Part shown: piece by piece, positions 20,521 to 30,850 of the stretch | Layout: each line of letters begins with the position of its first letter | How positions within the stretch are numbered: the first letter of the stretch is position 1 | Origin: Armigeres subalbatus | Lineage: Eukaryota > Arthropoda > Insecta > Diptera > Culicidae | Direction of reading: 5' to 3' | NCBI RefSeq assembly: GCF_024139115.2 | Contig: NC_085141.1 | Coordinates: forward strand, 46,001,065-46,065,064 | Length of the DNA: 64,000 bases | Program-made: the position numbers and the translations under genes | Notes under the pieces: generated by a model | The model's database searches: none | Told to the model about the DNA's origin: nothing | The model's input: only the letters and a program-made list of their open reading frames with translations

Positions 20521-21095
20521 GGGCAGCTGGGACTATGTCCAAGGGCTTGACGATCCCTCCCCAGGCCATCTGCGAGTTGTGGTGCCTGCCTAGGATGTGG
20601 TGGGGTTTGACAGTGGGCTCTTCTAAACCTTTATAAAAAGCTGCATGTATCTGCAAGTAGGCTCCGCCAAAGCGACCGTGTGCCGTTCAAAGCGTACAAG
20701 CCCAAGTCCTGGTGTTAGGTGGGACGCTGAACAAACCTGACACGACGGCTCTCCGACGAGACAGGAGGTTTGCGCAGGCCCAATAAGCCGCTTTTAAAAA
20801 CAACCATTACGAACGACATAGAAGATAATACGTCTCGATACAATCGGCAACGACCTAGGCGACGAATAAAGGATCACGATTGGAAGCTTGGAACATGGAA
20901 CTGCAAGTCGCTAGGCTTCGCAGCTTGAGACAGGATAATCTACCAAGAATTACATCCCCGCGACTTCGATGTCGTAGCGCTGCAGGAAATCTGCTGGACA
21001 GGACAGAAAGTGTGGTAAAGCGGGCATCGAGCGGCTACCTCCTACCAAAGCTGTGGCACCACCAACGAGCTGGGAAACCGTTGACCATAAATTCT
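20521..21095 (+). mobile_element. RTE-2 family element, 5' fragment
   Basis: It begins with the leader GGGCAGCTGGGACTATGTCC and runs through a 5' UTR (TTAGGTGGGACGCTGAACAA, GGCCCAATAAGCCGC, ACAATCGGCAACGACCTAGG) into the start of the endonuclease: GTWNCKSL and, in another frame, FDVVALQEICWTGQK. Two or more indels break the frame near 20925-20960. It stops abruptly near 21095 inside the endonuclease. The leader and domain match the minus-strand copy at 27215-29101. Confidence 0.75.
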
Positions 21096-21366
21096 CGATA
21101 GAATAACAAGTGCCACCGACAAATACGAATTGAAATTTTTGTCAAGTCACGTTCCCTTAGCAGATTAATGTTCTATAAAGGAGTGGTATAGCAACTTCAA
21201 TGCTCATGGAAATTTAGTAAGTGTTTTTCCATTACGTTTACCCAATTTTTTAATTAATATGAATTTTCTGTTTTTCTAGAAATTTTCTAATTAATGAATT
21301 CAGTTAACTAATATCTTGTAGCCGAATCAGCATAGAAGCAAAAAAAATCAACAAATAACATAGCAC

Positions 21367-21777
21367 TTACATATACTGCAGTTCATCGAAAAATATTCGT
21401 ACATGTCTGTTTAGTTCATACCACTGACTGGATTGCATTGCAACGCACTCACCAAGTATGCAAATTATGCACGCCAAGTGCGTCACGTATGCATTCAAAC
21501 AAAACTCGCACCAGGGGCTGTTGTTGGCGGCGATGTGGATATTGCAGTTGTTGAGAAACTCGTAGTCCGCAGGAAGATGCAACAGACCGATGGATATCGA
21601 GAGATTAGGCCCACAAACTTCACTCGCATCCGCGAAGGTGGAGCAACATCGATCACAATTTCCCAGAAAGTGAAACACCAAACTGAGCCGCAAAACAGCG
21701 TCAATTTCCTCATCAGATGATGATGATGATGATCTTTGCTTTGCGTTCGTGTGCGCGCATATCTCCATGTTGCGCAT
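21367..21777 (-). CDS. Unrecognised 136-codon open frame, possible host exon
   Basis: I do not recognise this protein. The frame opens with a short acidic/serine run (RSSSSSSDEEID) encoded by a CAT/TCA repeat, then a cysteine-rich section (LGNCDRCCSTFADASEVCGP, WCEFCLNAYVTHLACIICIL). On the minus strand the sequence ATACTTG is followed by GTGAGT at about 21452-21457, a good splice donor, so an exon might end there. Local GC is higher than the surroundings and no transposon features are seen. Against it: no homologue known to me and no acceptor or partner exon identified. Confidence 0.25.
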   Translation of the reverse strand: MRNMEICAHTNAKQRSSSSSSDEEIDAVLRLSLVFHFLGNCDRCCSTFADASEVCGPNLSISIGLLHLPADYEFLNNCNIHIAANNSPWCEFCLNAYVTHLACIICILGECVAMQSSQWYELNRHVRIFFDELQYM

Positions 21778-22394
21778 TCATCGATTTAATGATTACGGTA
21801 GATAAGCGCACACGAACGTCGGGATGCAGAGGAGGCAGTCGATCGCGTAATTTCGGTTTTCGAACGCCAAGATGCAAAATCGCGTTTCGCTTGTCGATCC
21901 ATCAACTGCCGACATCAGGTTGCGTTCTCTGGTGAAGCGTGTGCGGCGGGATTTCATAGACGCTGGGTGGGTTATGTTAATCACTTTCGATTTCGATAGC
22001 ACAATGAAGATTTTCATATGTAGTTAGTACGTACATATGTAGGTAGTTGCGCAGCTTCCCGAAAGTCGAAACGTGCAATTCAGAAGAGTTAGTGGGAAAA
22101 TTGATGGTTTGCTTCCTCTTTTTTTCGTTCAGCGTAATTGGCACTTAGTAAGTTACAGCTGCTTGGTCTAAATACATTGCAAGATAAAGAATGGGAAGTT
22201 TCTTCGAGGAAATCCATGTAACCCATGCATAGCATAGTTACAGTGTAAGCAAGACTGAGAAGATTTGATCTTCTTTTTACATTTCCGATATATCAAAGCC
22301 AACAATAACAATAAATTGACGCTACTTTTGGATAGACTCGCTGAGAAACATCAAGTTTAACTTCACCGTGACAGTCTGTAAATTGTGAATTGTG

Positions 22395-22600
22395 TGTGGA
22401 AGTCTCCAGTAGCCTTGCGAGCAAAGGCGTAGGATTGAAAATCCGGATATGGCAAGGTCGATTCTCGGTCCGGTCTAAAGGATGTTTTCGGGTTGGAACA
22501 TTCCCTGGGCATAGTGTATCTATTGTAATTGTCACACAAGATATGGCCCATAACTGTTTGGCAAACGCGGCTCAACCACGGAACAGAATAGAATAATTAC
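22395..22600 (+). mobile_element. Second type of tRNA-derived SINE
   Basis: The head reads AGTAGCCTTGCGAGCAAAGG, an anticodon-arm-like GGATTGAAAATCC and a B-box-like GGTCGATTCTCGG. The body is GGTCTAAAGGATGTTTTCGG, CCTGGGCATAGTGTATC and CACACAAGATATGGCCC. It is related in layout to the Feilai-like copies but differs in sequence. The 3' boundary is approximate. Confidence 0.55.
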
Positions 22601-23403
22601 ATCCGACCAAAGCATACAACTGAACAAACTAGTACGAACTCGTCTTATGACAAGTAAAAATATTTACTGCGCCAACAGCTGATCTTTATTTAGAAGTTTT
22701 CGAAATACGGCGTGACCAAAATGTAATAAAGCAAAAGCTAAGAAAGCGTAGTCCAATCAAACTTTCTCTTCTAGTGATCAAGTTAGTCGTGTGGCTTATA
22801 GGCACAGGCTGGCATTCAGTGATCCAAGTTCGATTATCAGCGACATTGTTACGACTATTAGTAACCGACTATTAGTTATTCCGGAAATTTAACAATTCGT
22901 TTATTCTGCGTCGATGTAAATAAAGAGCGAGTTAAATTTTCCCTAAAATATGAGATGAGTTAGATGGCTGATTTCATAAAAAATAGGGTTTCTTACGTTT
23001 AGTATTTGCGAAATATATCGTACCGTCTCACAAGCTACAGGACTCATTGATCAGTGGACCAAATCTAATCAAATTGATTATGAATTATTTACGAGAACAT
23101 AATTCCAATTCAATTATTTCACCTGTTATACATATTTAATAAACTCATTGTTGTAACACGTGCCCTAAGCTACATGTAATAATTGGCTAGTATCTGTAAT
23201 ACAAATCTGTTCATTTCATAAATTCATATGCTAGTTTAGCACACTTTTCTATACTATTTTTAGGTAACAATTAAGTAAATAACCAAATTTCTAGAAACTT
23301 CTATAAAATTCTCGCTGAACAGCTTTTGATAATGATTTGCAAGTTCTTATAGCGTATCGTTCTTACCATAGCTGTCAAACGTGCCTGTCACTTTTTTAGG
23401 GTT
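22601..23403. other. AT-rich stretch, possible remnant LTR of the BEL-2 element
   Basis: A BEL-like LTR start TGTTACGACT occurs at 22849 and GGTAACA at 23262-23268, downstream (minus strand) of the integrase remnant. A second LTR was not found, so this is only a suggestion. No gene. Confidence 0.25.
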
Positions 23404-24475
23404 TTATGTGTCGATATAACTAGAGAGGCTATTGCCGAGAGAAGTAACATTCACCCCCAGTACGATAGGCCCTTGGTCTTGCTTACTCCCCAAATCTAAA
23501 ACAGCCAGCTTCACTGCCGGCCTTTGGTACAATCGAGCCGCTGTTTGGACGGTTGCATTACGCACTTGTCCACCGCTCTCATTCACACCAATGACACGAT
23601 TCTTGGGCCAACTATTCCGTGGAAGATCGCTGTCCGCAGTAACCACGATGTCCCCTACTCATATCGGTTTTAGGGGTTGGTGCCATTTCGTCCGTCGACA
23701 GATAGTATTTATCGGAAGTTCTCCAGCTGTTTGTGTGCGTTGTTGGATAGTCGTTGAAGGGAATTAACGGTTTAGCTCCGCTAGATGATCCGACTAAAAA
23801 ATGGTTCGGTGTTAGGGCAGGCTCCGACTCAACCTGGTGGAGCCAGCTATTGTTATTTGATGGGGCACCGCTTGGTTCAAGAATGATAGCCGTTGAGAAC
23901 AATGGTGTGATTGCATCGTGTGGTGCCCTACCTCTGTCTCCGCCAGTGCCGACTCATGATCAATAGGAAGATAAGTGAGTGGTCTAGAGTTTATGATGTT
24001 TTCCATTTCAATCAACGTTGATCGCAGCACTTCATCTGTTCGATTACGAAGAAGTTTCATTTGCCCTAGTACTTTCTTCACCGATTGAATCAGCCTCTTT
24101 CAGTATCGGCCCATATGAGATGAATAAGGAGGATAGAACGACCATCTAACATAGCTGGCAACAAACGTTTCTCCTAGTTTTCCTTGATCGATGCCTTTAA
24201 TCGCATCTTTCAGTTCCCTGCAGGCTCCTACAAGATGTGTGCCTCTATCGCTATAGATTCCTAGCATCAATATGAAATTTCTTAAGGCCATTATGCAGGA
24301 TCTAGAATTAAGAGTAAGTACTATCTCTATTTGGATTGCTCGCACTGTTAACCAACACCAAGTAAGTAAAACACCCCATCTTTTTTCAACAACTACTTGC
24401 ATAGGACCAAAAGACCATTTCGCGCTTTCCGTATGTTTGCTGGAAACCTTTGGATGAGGACGATTCGACGCAGAA
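23404..24475 (-). pseudogene. BEL/Pao integrase and C-terminal region (BEL-2)
   Basis: Minus-strand pieces in order: KWSFGPMQVVVEKRWGVLLT (integrase core entry), YSDRGTHLVGACRELKDAIK (second catalytic aspartate region, SDRGT), WSFYPPYSSHMGR (the usual continuation GGxWE with its glutamate is lost), IINSRPLTYLPIDHESA, LTPNHFLVGSSSG and finally NESGGQVRNATVQTAARLYQ plus AVLDLGSK. At least four frameshifts separate the pieces. The integrase would have inserted element DNA; this copy cannot. Confidence 0.8.
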
Positions 24476-24483
24476 TAGATGTA

Positions 24484-26202
24484 TGTAGGGGAAACTGGAC
24501 ACACATGATCCCCGGGGACACATGATCCCCCCCTGTCTTCTCGAAAACCTATCACATTTTTATACCAGTTATATTCTTTTCTAGTTAAAATTAGATTCTT
24601 TTCTAGTTAAAAAGTATAAATAAATTTAAGTTCTCTTTAATTTTGCCAATCAGACGATAGACGCGCAATTTGAATTTCTCAATAGCCATATTTCATTAAC
24701 CAGAACAAAGTGTAGTTGAACATACTTAGTTTTGATTAGTTTTATTAAATGCATTTTAACATTATTTTCAATGAAAAAGAGTATAAATAAAGCTTTGAAA
24801 ATACTAAACAAATCAAAGGGCTTGAAATTAGTATTGCTCGATCTGGTATTATTTTTTTTCCGTTTGAGCTAGGAGAAGTTTGCTTACAATCACCATTTAT
24901 TTGTAAATCTTCTTAAAGATTTTTTTAATAATAGGCTCACGGTTGTGGTATTGATAGTAGTCTGGCGATCTTGATGTATCATAGTCTTTTTTCATTGGTC
25001 CCAAAACAGGTACCGTCAACTGGGGGGAAGATGATCATTTTTAAGACAAAACATGCAATAACAATGTGTGTTTACATTTTAAATCGAAACAAATATTTTC
25101 AAAACATGTACTGCTATACGTTGCGATAATCAACAACTTTAGTTTTCTGAAATGCGTTCGCATTTATTAATATAAATTAAATTATCACACATTTTTTGAG
25201 TAATCTGGTTTGGGGTGAAGTTGATCAAGACAGCTCTACTAAAATCATTATGACCTAGTAGTCAAAATATACTAGGTTATTTGTATGAATGTTGAATTTA
25301 CTACGTAAAGAAGTCTACGAAGTCAATATTTGAAACGAAAATAGCACCATTTATGACTATCTCTCTCTTTCTTCCAAAAAATACATTTTCATGATTATAA
25401 TCGAAAAACTCGGATTTTTAACTAGCGGATTTTTAATTACTTGAACGGAGAATATTGTTGACTACCGTTTCATAAAAAAATTTGGCACTTTTGACTGACA
25501 CATCAAATGATCATCTTCACCTCAATGATCATCTTCCCCCCAGTTGACGGTACTCAGGGATATTAGCCATTGGCCATGGCACGTGCAGTGTGGAGAATTT
25601 TCAGAGATTTAATAGAAAAATTAGATTCTAAAATTACAAAGATATATTTATGTATCGATCAATCATTTATGCGAGATCCTCTTGGGAACATCGTGATATG
25701 ACCACTGTCTTTTAGTGGAGTGAATGGTTTGCAGATAAATCATCATCACCATGCCAATTTTGTTGCTATAGCAGACATTCCTGTCACTATTACTCTATTC
25801 GAGAACCAAAATACTTGCCTTGCTTAATACCAACAATATTTAATTTTCGCACGACTGCCATTACGACAGACTATGTAGAATTGTTAGGATTTGAGGCTAG
25901 ATCAATTCGACCTTTCATTAGACTTGGAAGAACCTAAACATGTTCAGCTTATAAAGGGATCAATTTCCCCCTATATGGGGATCAAGTCTCCCGCAAGTTT
26001 TGAAAATGCCAAATTTTCTATCTTTCGGCAAAAACGATTTTTTGGTAACTTTCATGAACAAATAATTGCTTCCAATGACGTTTTTGAATAGCTAAATAAA
26101 TTCTTTATCAAGTCCATCACGAAGCGTGCAAATCTGTGCATGTTACATCGAGAAATATCCTAAACAAAAAGTGGGGATCATGTGTGTCCAGTTTCCCCTA
26201 CA
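24484..26202. mobile_element. TA-flanked element of 1.7 kb inserted in BEL-2
   Basis: The left end is TGTAGGGGAAACTGGACACA (24484-24503) and the reverse complement of 26183-26202 is identical. TA lies outside both ends (24482-24483, 26203-26204). The motif CACATGATCCCC occurs twice at the left end (24503-24514 and 24519-24530). Related inverted forms (GGGGATCAAGTC at 25977, GGGGATCATGTG at 26173) lie in the right half. There is no transposase frame. A second TA-flanked element is nested at 25013-25550. Confidence 0.75.
25013..25550. mobile_element. TA-flanked 538-bp element with iterated end motif
   Basis: The ends are CCGTCAACTGGGGGGAAGAT inverted at the right, with TA outside (25011-25012, 25551-25552). 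The core motif TGGGGNGAAGATGATCA occurs at 25021-25037 and 25211-25227 (TTGATCA variant) on the plus strand, and inverted at 25508-25523 and 25526-25543. Non-coding. The repeated sub-terminal motif looks like a set of transposase-binding sites, which is inference. Confidence 0.75.
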
Positions 26203-26205
26203 TAG

Positions 26206-26464
26206 TTGAATATTATTGGTGGTAATATCCGATGTCAGATGTTGATAGCATCTCGGAATATGCACAAGCACAGCTGCAACCTTTGGAAGCTCCTTCAGCC
26301 AGAGACGGTATTTGTCAAACTGTGCAAAGCCAATTGGTTGATCCCGCTGAGTGCCATATATATTGTAAAAAAAACTTCCAAGAACATCATAAAGTTGTAA
26401 ATAAATCCCAAAGGATCAAAAACAGTCATTAGGGTTCTCAAGATTTCTCTTCTAGTGGGAATTT
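26206..26464 (-). pseudogene. BEL/Pao RT-RNase H connection (BEL-2)
   Basis: The minus-strand frame holds NPDQIPTRREILRTLMTVFD then PLGFIYNFMMFLEVFF, the well-conserved TRR..L...FDPLGF segment of BEL elements. It is followed, after a break, by WLKELPKVAAV and HIPRCY, the usual later segment. The frame ends at the TA-flanked insertion. Confidence 0.75.
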
Positions 26465-26710
26465 GGTCGGGGTTCAGCCAAAACGCACCAAGCGCCAACA
26501 AAAAATTTCCCATTTTTCTGACCAAACTTGCGTTTAGCAGATTTAATTGATCGCAAATCGTATCGGATATCCCTCAATCCAATAAATGAGGATATCCTAT
26601 TGCAAATGTACGCTTGAATTGATATGAAACGATTTCCGTTGTCCTTGTACGAACAAAATATCACAAGTCAGTAGAAAAGCCGCTTGGTGCGTTTTGGCTG
26701 AACCCTGACC
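26465..26710. mobile_element. 246-bp MITE in BEL-2
   Basis: The left end GGTCGGGGTTCAGCCAAAAC continues to GCACCAAGCG (30 bp); the right end is its inverse with one mismatch. ATTT lies on both sides (26461-26464, 26711-26714), a possible 4-bp target duplication. The insertion splits the BEL frame between CFQGVKW-type and PTRREI segments. Non-coding. Confidence 0.75.
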
Positions 26711-27111
26711 ATTTGACACCCTGAAAGCAGTTCTCGACTGTGTTTAGTTGATAGTCGGAATGTAAAGGCATTCCTTCTCGGTTGCTAGATCCGAATCGGT
26801 GTTGAGGTTTTTGTCAAAGGGCCAAGTCCTTGAAGATCGTAGCGAGGTCTTTTGAATTTGAATCCAGCTTGTGTATGAATCGAATCTGCTGAATCAGCTC
26901 CAGCGCTTCTTCTTCCGTTTTCACGCTGAAAAGAAGGTCGTCCACGTAATGATCCTTTATTACAGTTTTTACGTCTCTCGGGAGCTCGCTCGCAAAACGC
27001 CAAAACGCAAAACATGTTTTTGACAAATTGCACACTGCTAGGTGAACAACTTGCGTCAAATGTCAAAACTTGTGCAACGAATACCGATGCGATCCGATGG
27101 TTGATATTCAT
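26711..27111 (-). pseudogene. BEL/Pao reverse transcriptase palm fragment (BEL-2)
   Basis: The minus-strand frame contains FWRFASELPRDVKTVIKDHY then VDDLLFSVKTEEEALELIQQ: the catalytic YVDD box of an LTR-type reverse transcriptase is intact here. A stop follows at KDLAL. Upstream RT, protease and Gag are absent. Confidence 0.8.
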
Positions 27112-27236
27112 GCATTCCTGTTTTCCAAAAGAAATGTGTTATTAAAATGATATCACTGATAACTTAAATAAATATAATTTAGATATCCAAGAAACAAAAT
27201 TATATTATCATTTTCGTTATATTATTTATTTTTTAT

Positions 27237-28032
27237 TCAGACTAAGGCCGAAGTGGCCTGTGCAGTATATAAGAATCTTCTCCATTCGGCTCGGTCCATG
27301 GCTACACGTCGCCAACCACGCAGTCTACGGAGGGTCCGCAAGTCATCTTCCACCTGATTGATCCACCTTGCCTGCGCACCACAGCTTCTTATGCCCGTCG
27401 GATCGTTGTAACGAACGATTTCAATCGGGTTACTGTCCGACATTCTGGCTTTTTCCACCGCAGTCGTCCGATTTTCGCGGTGTGAACGAATGATGGTTCT
27501 CCCAGCAGCTCATGCAAGTCGTGGTTCATTCGCCTCGTCCACGTACCGTCCGCAATCTGCACCTTACCATAGATGGTACGCAGCACTTTCCTTTCGAAAA
27601 CTCCAAGTGCGCTTGGTCCTCCACGAGCAACGTCCAGGTTTGGTGTCCATAGAGAACTACGCATTTGCGCGCTATACTATCATGTACTTCGTCTTCGACG
27701 TGTTGATGACTAGTCCGATCCGCTTAGCTTCCCTCTTCAGTCTGATGTAGCCTTCCTCCATTATCTCAAAGTTACGTGTCATAATATCTATGTCGTCGTA
27801 ACCCTCTGCGCGTTTCGAAGGGACTCGAGAATGCCCCTGAAACTCGAACTACGCACATCACCCGATCCATCGTCGCTTTGATCAACCGTGTCAGTTTATC
27901 CGGAAATCCGTGTTCGTGCATTTGCTGCCATAGCTGGTCCCGATCGATTGTATCATATGCGGCTTTGAAGTCGATGAATAGATGATGTGTGGGCACCACC
28001 GTGCTTAAATAGCTCTCCTGGTAGTTGATCAA
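27237..28032 (-). pseudogene. RTE-2 reverse transcriptase fragments
   Basis: Pieces in order: THHLFIDFKAAYDTIDRDQL (motif A), SSPFETRRGLR (the following QGD segment is deleted), a motif-C remnant (DIDIM) followed by YIRLKREAKRIGLVINTSKT in a shifted frame, then ALGVFERKVLRTIYGKVQIA and MNHDLHELLGEP, and finally ARMSDSNPIEIV and WINQVEDDLRTLRRLRGWRR. Several indels; inactive. Confidence 0.75.
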
Positions 28033-28095
28033 CCCCAGGGGCTTTGTTGTTATTCAGCTCTCTCTCCAGCCATCTTCAAGAGACGCTGCGCCTAG

Positions 28096-28740
28096 CTACT
28101 CTTCCGTTGGGAGTGCCACTTCCAGCTGCTGCGCGTAGTCTTGGGCTAGTCTACCGTCTTGTAGCCGCCCAATGTTAAATCGCGGCTTCCGACTTCGACG
28201 CGTGTTGTACACCGTCGAGAGTTTTGAGCGCAGGCATACTGCAACGAGGTAGTGGTTGGATTCAATATTCGCACTGCGGTAAGTGCGGATGGTCGTGATG
28301 TCGGAGAAGAATTTACCGTCGATTAGAACGTGGTCGATTTGGTTTTCCGTTTCTTGGTTAGGTGATCTCCATGTGGCCTTATTGATATTTTTGCGGGGAA
28401 AGAAGGTGCTTCTTACTACCATTCCGCGGGAGGCTGCGATGTTTATGCACCGTTGGCCGTTATCATTCGATACGGTGTGCATACGGCCGTTATCATTCCT
28501 ACCTGTGCGTTCATGTCGCCGTTGGCACATCTTACCCAGCGCTATGAAGCTAGTTCCCAGCTCGTTGGTGGTGCCACAGCTTTGGTAGAAGGTAGCCGCT
28601 CGATGCCCGCTTCTCCACACTTTCTGTCCTGTCCAGCAAATCTCCTGCAGCGCCACGACGTCGAAGTTGCGGGGATGTAATTCATCGTAGATTATCCTGT
28701 CGCAACCTGCGAAGCCTAGCGACTTGCAGTTTCATGTTTC
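28096..28740 (-). pseudogene. RTE-2 endonuclease
   Basis: The frame of 186 residues has ALQEICWTGQKVWRSGHRAA (metal-binding QE motif), YQSCGTTNELG, QIDHVLIDGKFFSDI and the ESNHYLVAV segment, where the usual SDH catalytic triplet reads SNH. An APE-type endonuclease would nick target DNA. The GDLN motif and about 60 residues around it are missing (the frame jumps from NDNGRMHTVSNDN to NIAASRGMVVRSTF). Not functional. Confidence 0.75.
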
Positions 28741-29101
28741 AAGCTTCCAATCGTGATACTTTATTCATCACCTAGGTCGTTACCGATTGTATCGAGTCGT
28801 ATTATCTCTTATATTGCTCGTAATTATTAGGCGGCTTATTGGGCCTGCGCAAACCTGTCGTCTGTTTTGTTTCAGGTCTGTTCAGGTCTGTCTTGTGTCC
28901 CACCTGACACCAGGACTTGGGCTTGTGCGCTTTGAGCGGCACACGGTCGCTTTGGTGGGGCCTACTTGCGGATACATGCAGCTTTTAATAGGAATTTAAC
29001 AGGGCCCACTGTCAAATTCCACCACATCCTAGGCAGGCCCCACAACTCTCAGGTGACCTGGGGATGGATCGTCAAGTCTTTGGACATAGTCCCAGCTGCC
29101 C

Positions 29102-29581
29102 ATAATTAATTTTGTTTTATTCAATTTTGCATAACTCAATCAAAATGGTAACAGATTCAATTATCAAATTTCTGATAACCAGATAACAAAACTTATTATC
29201 AATCAGTTAATTGTCTTTGCAAATTGCAAACAAATTTCTATAAACTTTTGGTCCATTTAATCTTGAAGAGAACAGTGGCAATAGACATAGGCCTAGGGGG
29301 CTAGATCGATCTAGGGGGGCGATTAAGAGCACTGCGCGCATGGGTTGCAATGGTGCAATATAAATTTTTTGACTAGGTTTATCGCTTATTCGTCCTAGAA
29401 CTAACGTTTCAAAATTCGCGAAAAATACAACTAATTTCCAATGATGCTGTGATTTCTTTAAAACGCTGTTTCTGTGTCAACTTGCCTTCTCATAAATGTA
29501 AATAAATTTAAAATCTAAGATTGAAGAATCGTTTTCGCATTATCTATAGTTAAAGTTGTATATGAGTGTATTTCTTAAAAT
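29102..29581. other. AT-rich stretch, nothing recognised
   Basis: No open frame, tRNA-like fold or repeat end can be supported between the RTE-2 5' end and the next fold-back element. Confidence 0.4.
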
Positions 29582-29937
29582 CAATTGACCTTTCCCGTCA
29601 AAAATTGCAACTCGTTTTATTGTCTCAATCGCTTCTTTGGTTTATTTAAGGTTGACTTTCCCAAGGAACACATATTTTTTTAAGCTTCTAACTATTTCAA
29701 AAATCCAAAACAAAAGCCGAAAAAGTGGCGCAAAAAATGGAAAAATTCACCCGATGTTCATTCAAAATCGAGCAAATGTTAGGCCAATTTTGAAAAACAG
29801 CACTTTTTTGATTTTTTGTTTCAAATTTAAAAAATATTTGTAGGCGTAAAAAATTATGGATTCTGTGGGGAATTTGACCTTAAATAAAATAAAGAATGGA
29901 TAGAGCAAATAAAAATTTAGACGGGGAAGGTCAATTG
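29582..29937. mobile_element. AT-rich fold-back element
   Basis: CAATTGACCTTTCCCGTC at 29582-29599 is inverted at 29920-29937 with one mismatch. Further inside, TTATTTAAGGTTGACTTTCC (29642) is inverted as GGGGAATTTGACCTTAAATA (29862). Target duplication not determined. Non-coding. Confidence 0.55.
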
Positions 29938-30039
29938 CATGAAATTTTGTCATAATCAATATAAGTATTCATGCTTTTCCAAAATGTATGGGAACATTGT
30001 TTACAACATTCAAAAATGTTTTGAAATACTGAATGAACA

Positions 30040-30106
30040 CTAAGCAGCGAGTCGGAAATGTCGCAGTGGGGGATGTAATGCCAATAAGAAGAAGACGGAA
30101 ATATGT
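30040..30106 (+). mobile_element. SINE 3'-tail fragment
   Basis: GAACACTAAGCAGCGAGTCG, GTGGGGGATGTAATGCC and AATAAGAAGAAGACGG match the 3' end of the Feilai-like SINE family, followed by no tRNA-like head. It is a 5'-truncated copy. Confidence 0.6.
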
Positions 30107-30555
30107 AAATGAAATTAATATTGACTTATTTGGAATTATTTTTCAAAATTGGGGGAGGGGGGGGGTTTACTGAGAATCCTGTCCAGAGCTTTAAATAATC
30201 GAATATTTTTGGTGAAGCCCATCGGCCTTCTTTATCACCCTCATTTCGTACATATTCATATTCGGCTGAATATTGATAATTTCCGATCGAATATAAGTCA
30301 GTGAGTATTTATTTGGATTTAGTAAACTAATATATTACTGTAAAACTAAACACCTAAATGATGATTTCAACAATTACTCACATAAATCTGACCCCGACGT
30401 TAAGCTGAGGGATAATTTTAGTGCCAAAAGTCAACATAATCAAGGCCAATTATGTTTTCTTTAAACACAGTGACCATTTTCAGTACCAATCAAATGAATG
30501 AATATGTGAAGAAGAAAACTGAGTAAGTCATTCTATGTTTTGAATAGTCATGCGA
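30107..30555. other. Unassigned AT-rich stretch
   Basis: Apart from a G run near 30152-30168, no feature is recognised. Confidence 0.35.
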
Positions 30556-30792
30556 CGTTTGTCAATATTCGGTCCGAAGTTGCTTCGTGAAGGTGATTAA
30601 TTCAGCTCTGATCCTGTCCCATTGTTTGCTATTGAAAATTAACCAGATTGGACTATGGGATCGGAAGTTATAACCAAAATACTATTTTCTATGCGCAAAA
30701 CACGCTAAAAAACACTCACTCTTATGTTTTTGCACGAGAAAGGCACCAACACCGCTAGGTGGATTAATCAGGCTTTTTTTATATACCTATAG
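30556..30792 (-). repeat. Dispersed repeat family copy, minus orientation
   Basis: The reverse complement shows the family head AGCCTGATTAATCCACCTAG with GTTGGTGCCTTTCTCGTGC, and the body (TTTTGGTTATAACTTCCGAT, CCCATAGTCC, AATGGGACAGGATCAGAGC). Same family as 15340-15720 and 31240-31450. Confidence 0.6.
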
Positions 30793-30850
30793 ATTAAAAT
30801 AATTTTCAGAAAATTGGTTGAACTCAATTCCGGAAGGGTATTTTTTACAA

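Larger units (their letters stand above)
23404..27111 (-). mobile_element. BEL/Pao LTR retrotransposon, degraded copy (BEL-2)
   Basis: Read on the minus strand: an RT piece (27111-26711) with YVDD, a MITE, an RT/RNase H connection piece (26464-26206), a TA-flanked 1.7-kb insertion that itself contains another, then integrase pieces (24475-23404). Much of RNase H is missing. The family differs from the complete BEL element at 44736-51429. Confidence 0.8.
27215..29101 (-). mobile_element. RTE-2 family element, internally deleted copy
   Basis: On the minus strand it begins with the leader GGGCAGCTGGGACTATGTCC at 29101 and a 5' UTR (TAGGATGTGGTGG, AGGCCCAATAAGCCGC on the RNA strand). It runs through the endonuclease (28740-28100), a deletion, an RT centre (28032-27700) and the RT C-terminus (27664-27237). 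It ends in an AT-rich tail near 27215. It is clearly distinct from RTE-1 in sequence but has the same domain order. Confidence 0.8.

Noticed and set aside
20521..20600. HDV-like self-cleaving ribozyme at the RTE/R1 5' leader
   Set aside because: I could pair some segments (GGCAG/CUGCC and ACUAUGUCC with a downstream partner) but could not build the nested P1-P2-P3-P4 pseudoknot with its catalytic C. Only the sequence sharing is claimed.
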